DNA of 64,000 nt from Novosphingobium sediminis (GTDB taxonomy: Bacteria; Pseudomonadota; Alphaproteobacteria; Sphingomonadales; Sphingomonadaceae): contig NZ_BJYR01000009.1 in NCBI RefSeq assembly GCF_007991615.1, positions 124,001-188,000 on the forward strand. The letters run 5' to 3'. A model generated the notes under the pieces. The model was not told the DNA's origin. It made no database searches and was given only the letters and a program-made list of their open reading frames with translations. Positions 17,354 through 32,400 of the stretch are shown one piece after another (position 1 is the stretch's first letter; the number at the start of each line of letters is the position of its first letter). The position numbers and the translations under genes were made by a program.

Positions 17354-17452
17354 GCAGGCCCTCTCCGCCGCATACGTGAAGTACCGGAGCGCGCTCTGGC
17401 CCAAGCCCTAAGCACGCGGGCGCTAGAATCGCCGCCCATCCACTGAGGTCTT

Positions 17453-20400
17453 ATGGTCAAGATCGTTCGCGCCAAATCGGGTTCCACCGGCCAGCCACTC
17501 GGCGGCAAGGGCCCGCCTCATCTCGCGCCCGAAGCGGAAGGCGCGCAGGCCGCGGTTGCGAAGCAGGACCTGGGCGCGGCCAAGGTCGTCCAGCTCGATG
17601 CGGACGACAAGGCCCGGCTCGGTGTCAAATACGCCCCGTTCAAGGTCGAGATTGCCGATGTCGACGTCGTGCTCGTGTTTACGGACGGCACGCGCATCAT
17701 CATCCCGGGCATGGCGCTGGCCGCATTTTCAGGCCGCAAGCCGATCATCGTGTTCGCCGACAAGGAATTTTCGGCGGACGAGACGGTCGGCATGGTGGGC
17801 GAGATCAATCCGCAGAACCCCAACCTCGAGCTTCACCTCAGCAGCGCGGATGCGACCAAGCCGACCGAGGCCAAGCAGCCTGCCGGCGCCGTCCAGCCCG
17901 AGGATTCCGCGCAGGCACAGGCTGATGCCGCCGCCAAGCAGGAAAAGCAGCACAAGTCCGACATGACCGGCAAGGCGCTGACCGAGAAGATCAGCGATTC
18001 CCCGCCGCAAACCGCAACGTCGCCGGGCGTGCAGTCTCCCCGTTCCGCGACGCCCGCACCGGAAGATGCGCTGGGCCCTGCCGGTATCGGCAAGCTCGTC
18101 CCCAAGCTCACCTTCACGCTCTACAACTCGGAAGGCGTGACCCGCAGCACCGAGAACGGCGAGACGGTCATCAAGGGTGATACCGGTGGCCCCGGCTCGG
18201 CCAAGGATGCCGCTTTCGCCGCTCAGTCCGCGCCCGAAAGCATCGAGGGCACCGCGGGCAGCGACGTGCTCTATGCCGATGACCCCACCCATGCGCCGCA
18301 AGGAAGCAGCCTGCGCGTGCTGCATGTGGTCGCCGAAGTGCCGGCCAAGGGCCTCCAGCTGCTGCAAGTGCTGATCCCCTCGCTCCCGCCGGGCTACGGC
18401 ATCGTCAACGGCACGCTGACCGACAAGGGCTGGCTCGTCACGATCGATCAGGGCAAGATCGAGAAGCTGACGACGACCACCGACCCGGCAACCGGCAAGA
18501 CCGTGCCGATCCCCGCCAGCCAGTCGCACTTCGCGTTCGATGTGCAGCTCACCTACAAGCTGCCATCGACCATCGCCGAAGCCGCCGCCAATGGCTTCAA
18601 GGACGAGTTCTATTTCCCGGTGCTGCTCGGCCTCTCGGCAGACGGCAAGACATCCTCCTATTCGGTCTCGGTCTCGACGCATTTCGGCATCAAGGACGTT
18701 GTCGATCAGGCCGGGATGACCGTGAAGGATCCCGTCACCGGTGAGCCGATTTACGTCCTCTTCGCCAATCCGCCCGGCACCAATATCAATGCGGGCGCGG
18801 GTGACGACCACGTTGGTGCGGGCGCGGGCGCGGACAAGATCGATGGCGGCACCGGCTTCGATGTGGCCGACTATCATCTCTCCGGCGAAGGCGTGGATGC
18901 CAACCTTGCCACCGGCAAGGGCAAGGGCGGCGCGGCGGAAGGCGACACTTACGTCAACGTCGAGGGCCTGGTCGGCTCTAACTTCAACGACCGCCTTACC
19001 GGCGATGCGGGCGACAACACGCTGATCGGCGGCAAGGGTGCCGACGTGCTCGATGGCGGCGCGGGCACGGATACGGCGGACTACAGCGGGGCATTCGATG
19101 GCGCGCCTGCGGGTGCGAAGGGTGTCGAGGTGTTCTTCGACGGCACCCCTTCGCGCGGCGGAGAGGCGGAAGGCGACACGCTGTTCAGCATCGAACACCT
19201 GATCGCCACGGGCCGCAACGACATCATCCACGGCGGCGCAGCCGACGAATGGACCGAAGGCGGCGCGGGCGACGACGTGATGACCGGCAGCGCCGGAGCG
19301 GACCGCTTCGACGGCGGCGCCGGCGTGGATACGCTCGACTACAGCGGCTCGGCCACCGGCGTCGATGCGCGGCTCGATGGCACGGCGGGCAAGGGCGGCG
19401 ATGCCGAGGGCGATACCGCCTTCGGGGTCGAGAACATCACTGGCTCGGCCTTCGACGATGTGCTCACCGGCGATGCCGGAGACAACGTGTTGACCGGCGG
19501 CGCGGGCGCGGACCGGATCGATGGTGCGGGCGGGATCGATACGGTCGATTTCAGCACCAGCGCCGTTGCCGTCGAAGTCTATCTCGATGGCCGCGCCAGC
19601 CACGGCGGGGATGCCGAGGGCGATACTTACGCGAATATCGAAGTGCTCAAGGGCAGCGCCTTCGATGACCACCTTGTCGGCGGGAAGGGTGATGAAACGC
19701 TTCAGGGAGGCGCGGGCGACGACGTGATCGAAGGCGGCTTCGGTTCCGATCTGCTCGATGGCGGCGCCGGCTTCGACATTGCGAGCTATGCCGGTTCCAG
19801 CGCCGGGGTGCGGGTCGCGCTCGATGGCGCGCTGCGCGATGGCGGCGATGCGGTGGGGGACCGCTTCATCAGCATCGAGGGCCTCGAAGGCTCGGCCTTT
19901 GCCGACACGCTGCTGGGTTCTGCGGGCAGCGATCTGCTGCGCGGCCTTGGCGGGGACGATATCCTCGCTGGCCTCGGCGGAGCCGATACCATCGATGGCA
20001 GCGACGGGTTCGACACCGCCGACTACAGCGCCTCGCGCTTCGGCGTCACGGTGCGGCTCGATGGCATGCTCTCCGAAGGCGGCGATGCCGAGGGTGACCG
20101 GCTCACCAATATCGAGAAAGTCGTCGGCAGCGCGCGTGACGATACCCTGATCGGTGCGGGCGGAGACGACACGCTCGTCGGCGGCGACGGCAACGATACG
20201 CTTTCCGGCGGCGCCGGGGCAGATACGCTGCTCGGCGGCACCGGCTATGATACGGCTGATTATTCCGGCTCCGGCGCAGGCATTTCGGTCGCGCTCGATG
20301 GCACTGCGGGCGTCGGCGGCGATGCCGCTGGCGATGTGCTGCGCGGGATCGAGGCGCTCACCGGCTCCGCTTTCGCCGACCGACTCGGCGGTGACGCGGG

Positions 20401-23400
20401 TGACAACACGCTCTCGGGCAAGGGCGGCGATGATACGCTGACCGGCGATTTGGGCGCGGATACCCTGATTGGCGGCGATGGCTTCGATACGGCCGACTAC
20501 TCCGCTGCCGGCGGCGCGGTCACCGTGCGGCTCGATGGCAATGCCTCCTCCGGCGATATCGCCGAGGGCGACCGGCTTTCCGGCATCGAGCGCCTTGTCG
20601 GCGGCGCTTATGCCGATACCCTGATCGGCGATAGCGGCGACAACGCGCTCGAAGGCGGCGCGGGCGATGATACCCTGCGCGGCGGTCTCGGTGCCGATAG
20701 GCTCGCCGGTGGCAGCGGGCAGGACACCGCCGACTACAGCGATTCAAACACCGCCGTTCAGGTCAACCTCGCCGCGAATACCGGGCTTGGCGGCAGCGCT
20801 GCGGGCGATAGCTTCAGCAGTATCGAGAACGTCTCGGGCTCGGCCTATGCTGATCGCCTCATCGGCGATGCCGGGGCCAACCGCCTCTCCGGCGGCGCGA
20901 GCGATGATCTGCTGGCGGGCGGCGGCGGGGCAGACCTGCTCCAGGGCGGCGAAGGCTTCGATACGGCGGACTACGGCGCCTCGGGCGAAGCGGTTACCGT
21001 TGCGCTCGATGGATCGGCGGGCAGCGGCGGCGATGCGGCGGGCGATCAGCTTGAAGGCATCGAAGCGCTCACCGGTTCGGCCTTTGCCGATCGCCTTTCC
21101 GGCAATGACAGCGCCAATACGCTGAACGGCGGCGCGGGCGACGATGTGCTCGCCGGCCTTGGCGGGGCTGATCGGCTGATCGGGGGCGACGGCTTCGACA
21201 CCGCCGACTACAGCGCCAGCGCTACCGGCGTGGCCGTCGGCAATGATGGCTCGGTCGGCCTTGGCGGCGATGCGCAGGGCGATACGCTGACCGGTATCGA
21301 GCGCGTGCTCGGCTCCAGCTTCGATGATCGCCTCACTGGCGGCGCGGGGGTCGATACGCTCGATGGCGGCGCGGGCAACGACCGGCTCGATGGCGGTTCG
21401 GGGGCAGATACGCTGATCGGTGGGCTCGGCATCGATATCGTCGATTATGGCCGCTCCGAAGCCGGGGTGAACGCCGGTCTCGATGGCGGCGCCAATTCCG
21501 GCGGCGATGCCGGGGGCGACCAGTTCAGCGGGGTCGAAGGCATTTCAGGCTCCGCGTTCGGCGATATCCTGCGCGGCTCTGGCGATGCCGATGTGCTGCT
21601 CGGCCAGGGCGGCAACGACACGATCTACGGCAGCGCCGGGGCCGATATTCTCGATGGCGGCGCCGGTGCGGACGTCGCCGACTACAGCGCCAGCAGCGCC
21701 GGCGTGCGCGTCGATCTCGCGCTTGGTAGCGCCAGCGGCGGCGATGCGGATGGCGATACGCTCACCGGGATCGAAGGGGTCATAGGCACGGCCTTCGCCG
21801 ATACGCTCGATGGCTCGGCCGGCAATGACACCCTCATCGGCGGCACGGGGGATGATGTGATCGAAGGCCGCGGCGGTGCCGATATGCTCGATGGCGGCGC
21901 GGGTTTCGATACCGCGAGCTACGAGGACAGCCGCAGCAGGATTTCGCTCACACTCGATGGTTCGGCGGGCCAGGGCGGCGATGCCGAAGGCGATTCCGTC
22001 ACCGGCTTCGAGCGCATCCTCGGCTCGGCCTACGACGATACGATCACCGGCGTCGGCGCGGCGGAAACGCTTGAAGGCGGCGGCGGGGACGACCGCCTTT
22101 TCGGCGCGGGCGGCGATGACACGCTGCGCGGCGATGCGGGCGACGACATGCTGAATGGCGGCGCCGGGGCCGATGTGCTCGAAGGCGGAGCCGGGTTCGA
22201 TACAGCCGACTACAGCGCCTCTTCCGCCGCGGTCACCGTCAATCTCGGATCAGGCACGGGCGCGGGCGGCGATGCCGAAGGCGACCAGCTCTCCGGCATC
22301 GAAAGCGTGCAGGGTTCCGCCTTCGATGACCAGCTCACCGGCACCGCCTCCGCCGACCGCCTGATCGGCGGCGATGGCAACGATATGCTGAGCGGCGCGG
22401 CGGGGGACGATACCCTGCTCGGCGGTGCAGGCGATGATGTGATAGACGGCGGCACTGGCGCCGATGTGATCGACGGCGGAGGGGGCTACGACCGCGCGGA
22501 CTACAGCCTCTCCGGCTCGGGCGTCAGCGTCTATCTCGATGGCACCACCGGCTTTGGCGGCACCGCCACCGGCGATACGCTGGCCGGGATCGAGGAAGTC
22601 ATCGGCAGCGGCTATGACGACCGGCTCACCGGCGCGGGTGCGGACGAGACGCTGCGCGGCGGTGGCGGCAACGATGTGCTCACCGGGCGCGGCGGGGCAG
22701 ACGTGCTTGATGGCGGCGCGGGCATCGATACCGCAGATTACAGCACCTCGGCCTTGGGTGTGGCGGTCGATCTCGCTGCCGGCACCGGCACGGGCGGCGA
22801 TGCGGAGGGTGATACCCTCATTTCCATCGAACACCTGATCGGCTCGTCCGGCGCGGACCGGCTCTATGGCGCGGCGAGCGATGACACCATCGAAGGCGGC
22901 GCGGGCGACGATCTGCTCGCGGGCCGCGACGGAGCGGACATTCTGCTCGGCGGCGCGGGGAACGATATCATCGATGGCGGCGCTGGCGCGGACACCCTCG
23001 AAGGCGGGGCCGGGTTCGATACGGTCGACTATTCCGGCTCGAGCGAAGGCATTGTCGCGGGCCTCGGCGGCAGCATCGGCATAGGCGGCGATGCGGCAGG
23101 CGATACGCTCACCGGGATCGAACGCCTCGTCGGTTCGGCGTTCGACGACCGCCTGCTCGGCAGCATCAACGACGATACGCTCGAAGGCGGCGCGGGCAGT
23201 GACACGCTCATCGGCGGTGAGGGCAACGACACTCTGCGCGGCGGCGCGGGTGACGACATACTCGATGGCGGCGCCGGTGCGGACCGGATCGAGGGCGGCG
23301 ACGGGATCGACACCGTCGACTACGGCACCTCGGCGCAAGCCGTAACCGTGCGGCTCGATGGCACCGTCAGCACCGGCGGCAGCGCCGAGGGCGACCAGCT

Positions 23401-26400
23401 TCTCGGCATCGAGAACCTCACCGGCTCGGCCTATGACGATACGCTGATCGGCGATGCGGCAGCCGAGACGATCTCTGGCGGCGCGGGCGACGATACGATC
23501 ATCGGCGGCGCGGACGATGACCGCCTGCTCGGCGGCAGCGGTGACGATGTGCTCACCGGCGGGCTCGGCGCCGACGTGATCGACGGCGGATCGGGCATCA
23601 ACACCGCCAGCTACGCGGGCGCGGCATCCGGCGTCGCGGTCGATCTTTCCGGCGCGTTGGGGACCGGCGGCGAGGCGGCTGGCGATTCGCTGACAGGTAT
23701 CCAGCGCCTCATCGGCTCGGCCTATGCCGACAATCTCGGCGGCGGCGCGGGCAGCGAGACCATCCTCGCGGGCGCGGGCGACGATGTGCTGCGCGGCAGC
23801 GCCGGGGCCGACATGCTCGATGGCGGCTCCGGCACCGACGAGGTCGATTACAGCGCCAGCGATGGCGGCGTCACGGTCATGCTCGATGGCTCGATCGGCG
23901 TGGGCGGCGATGCGGCGGGCGACCAGCTCACCAGCATCGAAGGCGTCATCGGCTCTTCGCTCGATGATCGGCTGACCGGCAACAGCGCGGCCAACCTGCT
24001 CGATGGCGGGGCGGGCAACGATGTGCTCAAGGGCGCCGGCGGCGACGATACGCTGCGCGGCGGCGCGGGCAACGATCTGCTCGATGGCGGCGCAGGGTCC
24101 GATCTCATCGATGGCGGCGATGGTTCGGATACTGTCGATTATTCGGGTTCGACCTCCGGCGTCTCGGTTTCGGTCGATGGCTCGGTTTCCACTGGCGGAT
24201 CGGCGGAAGGCGACCGGCTGCTCAATGTCGAGAACCTCATCGGCTCGGACTATGCCGATACCCTGCGCGGCACTGTGGCGGACGACAGCCTTTTCGGCGG
24301 TGCGGGCGATGATGTGCTCACCGGGCGCGGCGGCGCCGATCTGCTCTATGGCGGGACCGGCTTCGATACAGCGGACTACAGTGACGCCAGCGGCGGTGTT
24401 GCCGTCTCGCTCGCCGCCGGGCGCGGCACCGCCGGGGATGCGGCGGGCGACCGGCTCGACAGCATCGAGCGCCTCGTCGGCTCGGCCTTTGCCGATCAGC
24501 TGACCGGCTCCTCGCAGGCCGATACGCTGGAAGGCGGCGCGGGGAACGACGTTCTCGCCGGCCTTGGCGGTGATGACACGATCCTCGGCGGGGCGGGCGA
24601 CGACATGATCGACGGCGGCGCCGGTGCCGATGCGATCGATGGCGGCGCCGGGCACGATACGGTCGACTATTCGGCCTCGCTTGTCGGCGTGAACGTCACG
24701 CTTGCCGGGGGTGCCAGCGCCAGCGGCCTTGCCGAAGGCGATGTGCTCACCAGTATCGAGGAAGTAATCGGCTCGGCCGACGCCGACGTCATCACCGGCA
24801 GCGCGGCCGATGAAGTGCTGCACAGCGAAGGCGGGGACGATATCCTGCGCGGTGGCGGCGGCGCGGACGTGCTCGATGGCGGTTCAGGCATCGATACAGC
24901 GGACTTCTCGCGCGCGGCGGGGGGCGTCACGCTCAGCCTCCTGACCGGCGGCACGGGCGGCGATGCGGCGGGCGACAGTTTCGTCTCGATCGAGATCGTC
25001 GAAGGCAGCGAGTTCGACGACAGCATCGCAGGCTCTGCCGCAGATGATGTGCTGCGCGGGCGCGGCGGGAACGATCTGCTCGATGGCGGCGCCGGTGCCG
25101 ATGTGCTCGATGGCGGCGCGGGCAACGACGTGCTGCGCGGCGGCGCGGGCGCGGATCTGCTGCTCGGCGGCGCGGGATCCGATACCGCCGATTATTCGAC
25201 CTCCGCCGCCGGTATCGCGATCAACCTCGATGGCTCGCTCTCAGCGGGCGGCGATGCGCAGGGCGATACGCTGTCCTCGATCGAGAACGCGATCGGTTCC
25301 GCCTTCGACGATACCATCATCGGCGCCTCGCAGGGTGAAGTGCTCGATGGCGGTGCCGGCAACGATGTGCTCTCCGGCCAGGGTGGCAGCGATACGCTGC
25401 TGGGCGGCGCGGGCGACGATATCCTTGCGGGCGGCGTGGGAGCAGACCTGCTCGACGGCGGGGATGGCTTTGATACCGCGAGTTATGCCGATTCCGCCGC
25501 CGGGGTCATCGTGCGCCTCGATGGCGGTCCCAATGGCAGTCTGGCCAGCGGCGGCGATGCCGAAGGCGATATGCTTACCAGCATTGAAGGCGTGATCGGC
25601 TCGGCGCAGAACGATACGATCATCGGCGGCGCTGCGGACGACCGGCTCGACGGCGGTGCGGGTGACGACGTGCTGGTCGGCGGGGCAGGCAACGATGTGC
25701 TGCTCGGCGGCAGCGGCGATGATGAACTCACGGGCGGGCTCGGCGCCGATGTGATCGATGGCGGCACGGGCATCAACACCGCCAGCTATGCGGGCGCGGC
25801 TTCCGGCGTCGCGGTCGATCTCTCGGGCGCGGCCGGCACTGGCGGCGAAGCAACCGGCGATCAGCTCACCGCCATTTCGCGCCTCATCGGCTCGGCCTTT
25901 GCCGATACGCTCGGCGGCGGCAGCGGTAGCGAAGCGATCCTTGCCGGCGGGGGCGATGATACCCTGCTCGGCAGCGCCGGAAACGATCTGCTCGATGGCG
26001 GCAGCGGCTTCGATACGGTGAGCTACGCTGGATCGGGCGCGGCGGTCACCGCCTATCTCGATGGCCGGGGTGGCAGCGGCGGCGATGCGGCGGGGGATGT
26101 CCTGATCGATATCGAGGGCCTTGTCGGCTCGGCGTTCGACGACCAGCTCAGCGGCAGCGACAATGCCGACCGGATCGACGGCGGTGCGGGCAACGACACG
26201 CTCTACGGCGGCGGGGGCAACGATGTGCTGCTCGGCGGCGCGGGCAACGACGTGATCGTTGGCGGCGACGGCGCCGATGCGATCGATGGCGGGCTTGGCA
26301 ACGATACCGCCAGCTATGCAAGCTCCACCAGCGGCGTGACCATCGCGCTTGATGGCAGCGTGGGCGCGGACGGCGCGGCGGGGGATACGCTCACCAGCAT

Positions 26401-29400
26401 CGAAGTGCTGGTCGGCTCGATCTACTACGACCGGCTCGGCGGCGGCAGCGGCAGCGAAACCATCCGCGCGGGCGATGGTGACGATACGCTCGTCGGCAGT
26501 CTTGGCGCCGATACGCTTGTCGGCGGCGATGGCACCGATACGGCGGACTATTCCGGCTCGACCGGCGCGATCAGTGCCGCGCTCGATGGGCGCATCGGCA
26601 GCGGCGGGTTTGCGGCGGGCGACGTCCTCTCGGGGATCGAACGGCTTGTCGGTTCGGCTTACGGGGATACGCTCGGCGGCGGCATCGGCAGCGAGACGCT
26701 CGATGGCGGCGCGGGCGATGATACGCTCACCGGCTCGATCGGCGCGGATGTGCTGATCGGCGGCACCGGGTTCGATACGGCAGATTATGCGGCTTCCGCC
26801 AGCGGCGTGGCCATCGCCGCCGATGGCAGCGTGGGCAGCAGCGGCGATGCGGCGGGCGATACGCTGAGTGGGATCGAGCGCGTGGTCGGCTCGGCCTTTG
26901 CCGATACGCTCGGCGGCAGCGCGGGCGCCGATACGCTCGAAGGCGGCGCCGGCGATGATGTGCTTTCCGGCGGCGCCGGTGACGACACGCTGCTGGGCGG
27001 CGCGGGCGACGATGCGATCATTGGCGGCAGCGGTGCGGACGTGATCGATGGCGGCACCGGCTTCGACCGGCTTAGTTATGCGACCTCCGCTGCGGCGATC
27101 CAGCTCAACCTCGCGAGCGGCCTCGGTTCCGGCGGTGATGCTGCGGGCGACCGGGTCAGCGGGATCGAGCAGGTCGAAGGTTCGGACTTCGATGACACCA
27201 TTACCGGCGCTGCGGCGGATGAAGTCCTGCTCGGCGGGGCGGGCAACGATACGCTTTCCGGCGGGGCGGGCAGCGATACGCTCGCGGGCGGGATCGGCGA
27301 TGATCTGCTCGCGGGCGGGGCGGGCGCCGATGTGCTCGATGGCGGCGCGGGCTTTGATAGCGCCGATTACAGCGCCAGCACCGCAGCCGTGCAGATCACG
27401 CTCGATGGCTCGACCGCGACGGGCGGCGATGCCGAGGGCGATAGCCTGACCGGCATCGAACGTGTCGTCGGCACGGCCTTCGGCGATGTGATCATCGGCG
27501 GTTCGGCAGCGGAAACGCTGGAAGGCGGCGGCGGGAACGACACGCTGACGGGCGGCGGCGGCGGGGATACCCTGCTCGGCGGTGCCGGGGATGATCTGCT
27601 GCGCGGCGGCGCCGGGGCCGATGTGCTCTCCGGCGGCGACGGCTTCGATACGGCGGACTACGGCACCTCCGATGCGGCGGTGCAGATCGTGCTCGATGGC
27701 TCTCCGGCGAGCGGCGGCGATGCCCAGGGCGATGTCCTCATCGGGATCGAGCGCGTCAACGGCTCCGCCTTTGACGACATGCTCACGGGCAGCGCCAGTG
27801 CGGAAACGCTTTCGGGCGGCGCGGGCGATGATACGCTCGTCGGCCTTGCCGGGGATGATGCGCTGCTCGGCGGCTCGGGCGATGATCTGCTCGATGGCGG
27901 TGCCGGGGCAGACCGCATCGATGGCGGCAGCGGCTTCGATACGGTCACGTATGCTGCGTCCTTGGCAGGCGTCACCGCCTCGCTTGGCGGCACGGCGGGC
28001 ATCGGCGGCGATGCGGCGGGCGATACGATCACCAATGTCGAAGTGCTGCGCGGTTCCGCCTTTGCCGATACCCTGATCGGCCGCAGCGGCGCGGAAACGC
28101 TTTATGGCGATGCGGGGGACGACACGCTGGTCGGCACCGCAGGTTCGGACATGCTCGACGGCGGTGCGGGCTTCGACACGGCAGACTATTCGGCTTCCGC
28201 TGCCGGGGTCACCGTCAATCTCGATGGCACGGTTTCCAGCGGCGGCGATGCGGCGGGCGATATGCTCACCGATATCGAGCGCGTCGTCGGTTCGGCCCAG
28301 GCCGATAGCCTGCGCGGCGCGGATGGCAACGACACGCTCGAAGGCGGCGGCGGCAACGATACGCTGCTCGGCGGCGCCGGGGCGGATACCCTGCTCGGGC
28401 AGGAGGGCGATGATACCCTCGTCGGCGGCCTCGGCGCGGACGTGCTCGATGGCGGCGCGGGCACCGATACGGTCGATTACTCGGCCTCGGCCAGCGGCGT
28501 TAATGCCGGGCTTGATGGCGGGGCCAACACTGGCGGCGATGCGGCAGGCGATGTGATCGCCAATGCCGAAGTGCTGATCGGCAGCGCCCTTGGCGATACC
28601 CTTCGCGGCGGGACGGGGGCGGATAGCTTGCTCGGCGGGGCGGGCGATGACGTGCTCAAAGGGAGTGCGGGTGCGGACGTGCTCGATGGCGGCGCGGGCC
28701 TGGATATGGCCGACTATTCGGCGAGCAGCGCCGGGGTTACCGTCAATCTCGCCAATGGCACTGGCACCGGGGGCGACGCGCAGGGCGATGTGCTCACCAG
28801 TATCGAGATGGTCGTCGGCTCAGCGCAGGCCGACCGGCTCACCGGCAGCAACAACGCCGATGTGCTGCTTGGCGGCGGCGGCAACGATGTGCTGCTCGGC
28901 GGGCTTGGCGATGACACGCTGAGCGGCGGTACGGGCAACGACACGCTCACCGGCGGCGCGGGCAGCGATGTGCTCGATGGCGGCGCAGGCACTGATACGG
29001 CCGATTACTCGGGCTCGATCCAGGCCGTGCGCGTCGCGCTCGATGGCAGCACCGGCTCGGGCGGCGATGCCGAAGGCGATGTGCTCACCGGCATCGAGAT
29101 CGTGATCGGCTCGGCGCAGGGCGATACGCTGATCGGCGCCGATGCGGATGAAACGCTGCAAGGCGGTGCGGGCGACGATACGCTGATCGGCGGCGGCGGC
29201 GCTGATGCGCTCGTTGGCGGCGACGGGTTCGACACGGCAGACTATTCCGCGGCGAGCGCTGCCGTCGCGGTCGCTCTCGATGGCAGCGCCGGCACCGCAG
29301 GCGATGCGACCGGCGATACGCTGTCTACCATCGAGCGGCTGATCGGCTCGTCCGCCGACGATACGCTTGGCGGTTCGGCGGGTGATGACACCATCCTTGG

Positions 29401-32400
29401 CGGCGACGGGGCCGATATCATCAGCGGCGGCGCGGGCAACGATACGCTCTTCGGCGGGACCGGAGACGATAAGCTGATCGGCGGCGCAGGGGCGGATGCG
29501 CTCGATGGCGGTGCGGGCTTCGATACCGCGAGCTATGCCGGATCGGCCAGCGCGGTCACCGTCACGCTCGGCGGCGCGGCGGGCAGCCGCGGTGATGCGG
29601 CGGGCGATACTCTGGTGAGCATCGAACAGCTGATCGGCTCGGCCTTCGACGACCGCCTCACCGGTTCCGCCGCCAACGAAACCTTCCGCGCCGGGGCCGG
29701 TAACGATGTGGTCACCGGCGGCGACGGGGACGACGAACTCTTTGGCGAGGCGGGCGACGATACGCTGATCGGCGGCACCGGGGCAGACCTGCTCGACGGC
29801 GGCCTCGGCACCGATACCGTGTCCTACGCCACCTCGCTCAGCGCCGTAACCATCAACCTCGATGGCACCGCCTCGGTCGGCGGCGATGCGGATGGCGATG
29901 TCATCCTCAATGTCGAACGCGTGATCGGCTCGGGCTTCAACGATGTGTTCAACGGCTCGGCGAATGCCGATCAGATTGATGGCGGCGCGGGGGACGACCT
30001 CTTTAACGCCAGCGCCGGGGTCGATCTGCTCACCGGCGGCGCAGGGTTCGATACCGCGGACTACAGCGCCGGCACCGCTGCCGTCACCGTGCGCATGGAT
30101 GGCGCGGCGTCCTCTGGCGGGCTTGCCGAAGGCGATGTTCTGAGCGGTATCGAGCAAGTCATCGGCACGGCCTTTGCCGATACGGTGGTCGGCTCGTCTG
30201 CTGCCGATACGATCCTCGGCGGCGATGGCGACGATACGCTATCGGGCGGCGCGGGCGCAGACAGCCTCTCCGGCGGCAATGGCGATGATACGCTGATCGG
30301 CGGCACCGGGGCGGACGCGCTCGATGGCGGTGCGGGCTTCGATACGGCCGACTATTCGGGCGCTGCCTCCGCCGTTGCGGTGCGCATGGACGGGGTCTCC
30401 GGCACGCTTGGCGATGGCCTCGGCGATGTGCTCACCGGGATCGAGCGCGTCGTCGGCTCGGCTTATGCCGATAGCCTGCTCGGCTCCGCTGCGGCGGATG
30501 TCATCGAAGGCGGCGCGGGTGATGATGCGATCCAGGGCGCGGCGGGCGATGACACGCTGTCCGGCGGCAGCGGCAACGATACGCTCGAAGGCGGCCTCGG
30601 TGCAGACCAGATCGACGGCGGCCTTGGCGCCGATATCGCGGACTACGCCAATTCGGCCTCGGGCGTCACTATCGCCACCGACGGCAGCACCGGCAGCGGC
30701 GGCGATGCCGCGGGCGATGTGCTCACCGGCATCGAGACGATCCGCGGCTCTACCTTTGCTGACATGCTCGGCGGCAGCGCGGGCGCAGATACCCTGCTTG
30801 GCCAATCGGGCGATGACGTGCTGGCAGGCCTCGGCGGCGCAGACGTGCTCTCCGGCGGCGAAGGCTTCGATACGGCAGACTACGCGGCCTCCACCGGCGC
30901 GGTCACTGTCGATCTCGCCGCAGGCACCGGCACCACGGGCGATGCAGCCGGCGATACCCTCAGCAGCATCGAACGCGTCGTCGGCTCGGCCTTTGCGGAC
31001 CGCCTGACCGGTTCGGCCAATGCCGATGTGCTCGAAGGCGGCGCGGGCGATGATCGGCTCGATGGCGGCGCGGGGGCGGATACCCTGCTCGGCGGCGCGG
31101 GTGATGATACGCTGATCGGCGGCACCGGCAGCGATGTGCTCGATGGCGGCACCGGCTTCGACACGGCGGACTACACCGCCAGCACGCAGGGCGTGACGGT
31201 CTACAACAACGGCGTCGATCCGGGATCGGGCGGCGCGGCCACGGGCGATGTGCTGATCGGCATCGAGCGCGTGCTCGGCTCCGCCTTTGCCGATGTGCTG
31301 GTGGGCGGAAGCGCCGCTGAAACCCTGATCGCGGGCGATGGCAACGATGTGATCGAAGGCGGCGCAGGCGCCGATGCGATCGATGGCGGCGCCGGCTCCG
31401 ATACCGCATCCTACGAACACGCCGCCGCTGCGGTTACCGTCAGCCTTGCGGCTGGTGGCGGCAACGGCAGCGGCTCGGCGGGCGAGGCGGCAGGCGATGT
31501 CCTCACCGGGATCGAGCGCCTGCTTGGTTCGGACTATGGCGATACGCTGATCGGCGGCGCGGCGGTCGATACGCTGGAAGGCGGCGCGGGCGATGATCTG
31601 CTTGTCGCGGGCGCGGGCATCGACACGATGATCGGCGGCACCGGCAACGATACCGCCGATTATTCCGGCGCGGCCGCCGGGATCGCCATCGCGCTCGATG
31701 GCAGCGCCGGCAGCGGCGATATTGCAGCAGGCGACAGGCTCACCGGGATCGAAGGCGTGATCGGCTCGGCCTATGCCGATACGATCACCGGCACGTTCTC
31801 CAACGACACGCTGAGCGGCGGCGGCGGCAACGATGTGCTGTCGGGCGGTAGCGGCGCGGATATGCTGCTTGGCGGCGCGGGCGATGATCTCCTTTCGGGC
31901 GATGGCGGCGCCGATGTGCTCGATGGCGGCGCGGGGACCGATACCGTCAGCTACGCAGGCTCGGTCAGCGGCGTTGCCGTCGATCTTGCCGCAGGCACCG
32001 CCACCGGCGGCGATGCACAGGGCGATACCTTCGTCTCGGTCGAACGCTTCACCGGCTCGCGCGGCAGCGACACGTTCATCGGCGGCACCGGCGACGACTG
32101 GTTCGATGGCTTCGACGGCAACGACACGCTCTCTGGCGGCGGGGGCAATGATACGCTCCTTGGCGGCATCGGCGATGATACGCTCTCGGGCGGGGCCGGG
32201 GCCGACACCATCGACGGCGGCGCAGGTTCCGACACTGCCGACTATTCCGCATCTTCGTCCGGCGTCACCATCCGCACCGGCGGCGCTTCCAGCGGCGGCG
32301 ATGCCGAGGGCGATACGCTTGCCAATATCGAGCGCGTCGTCGGCTCGGCTTTCGCGGACCGCTTCGAAGGCCGCAGCGCAGACGAGGAATTCGTCGGCGG

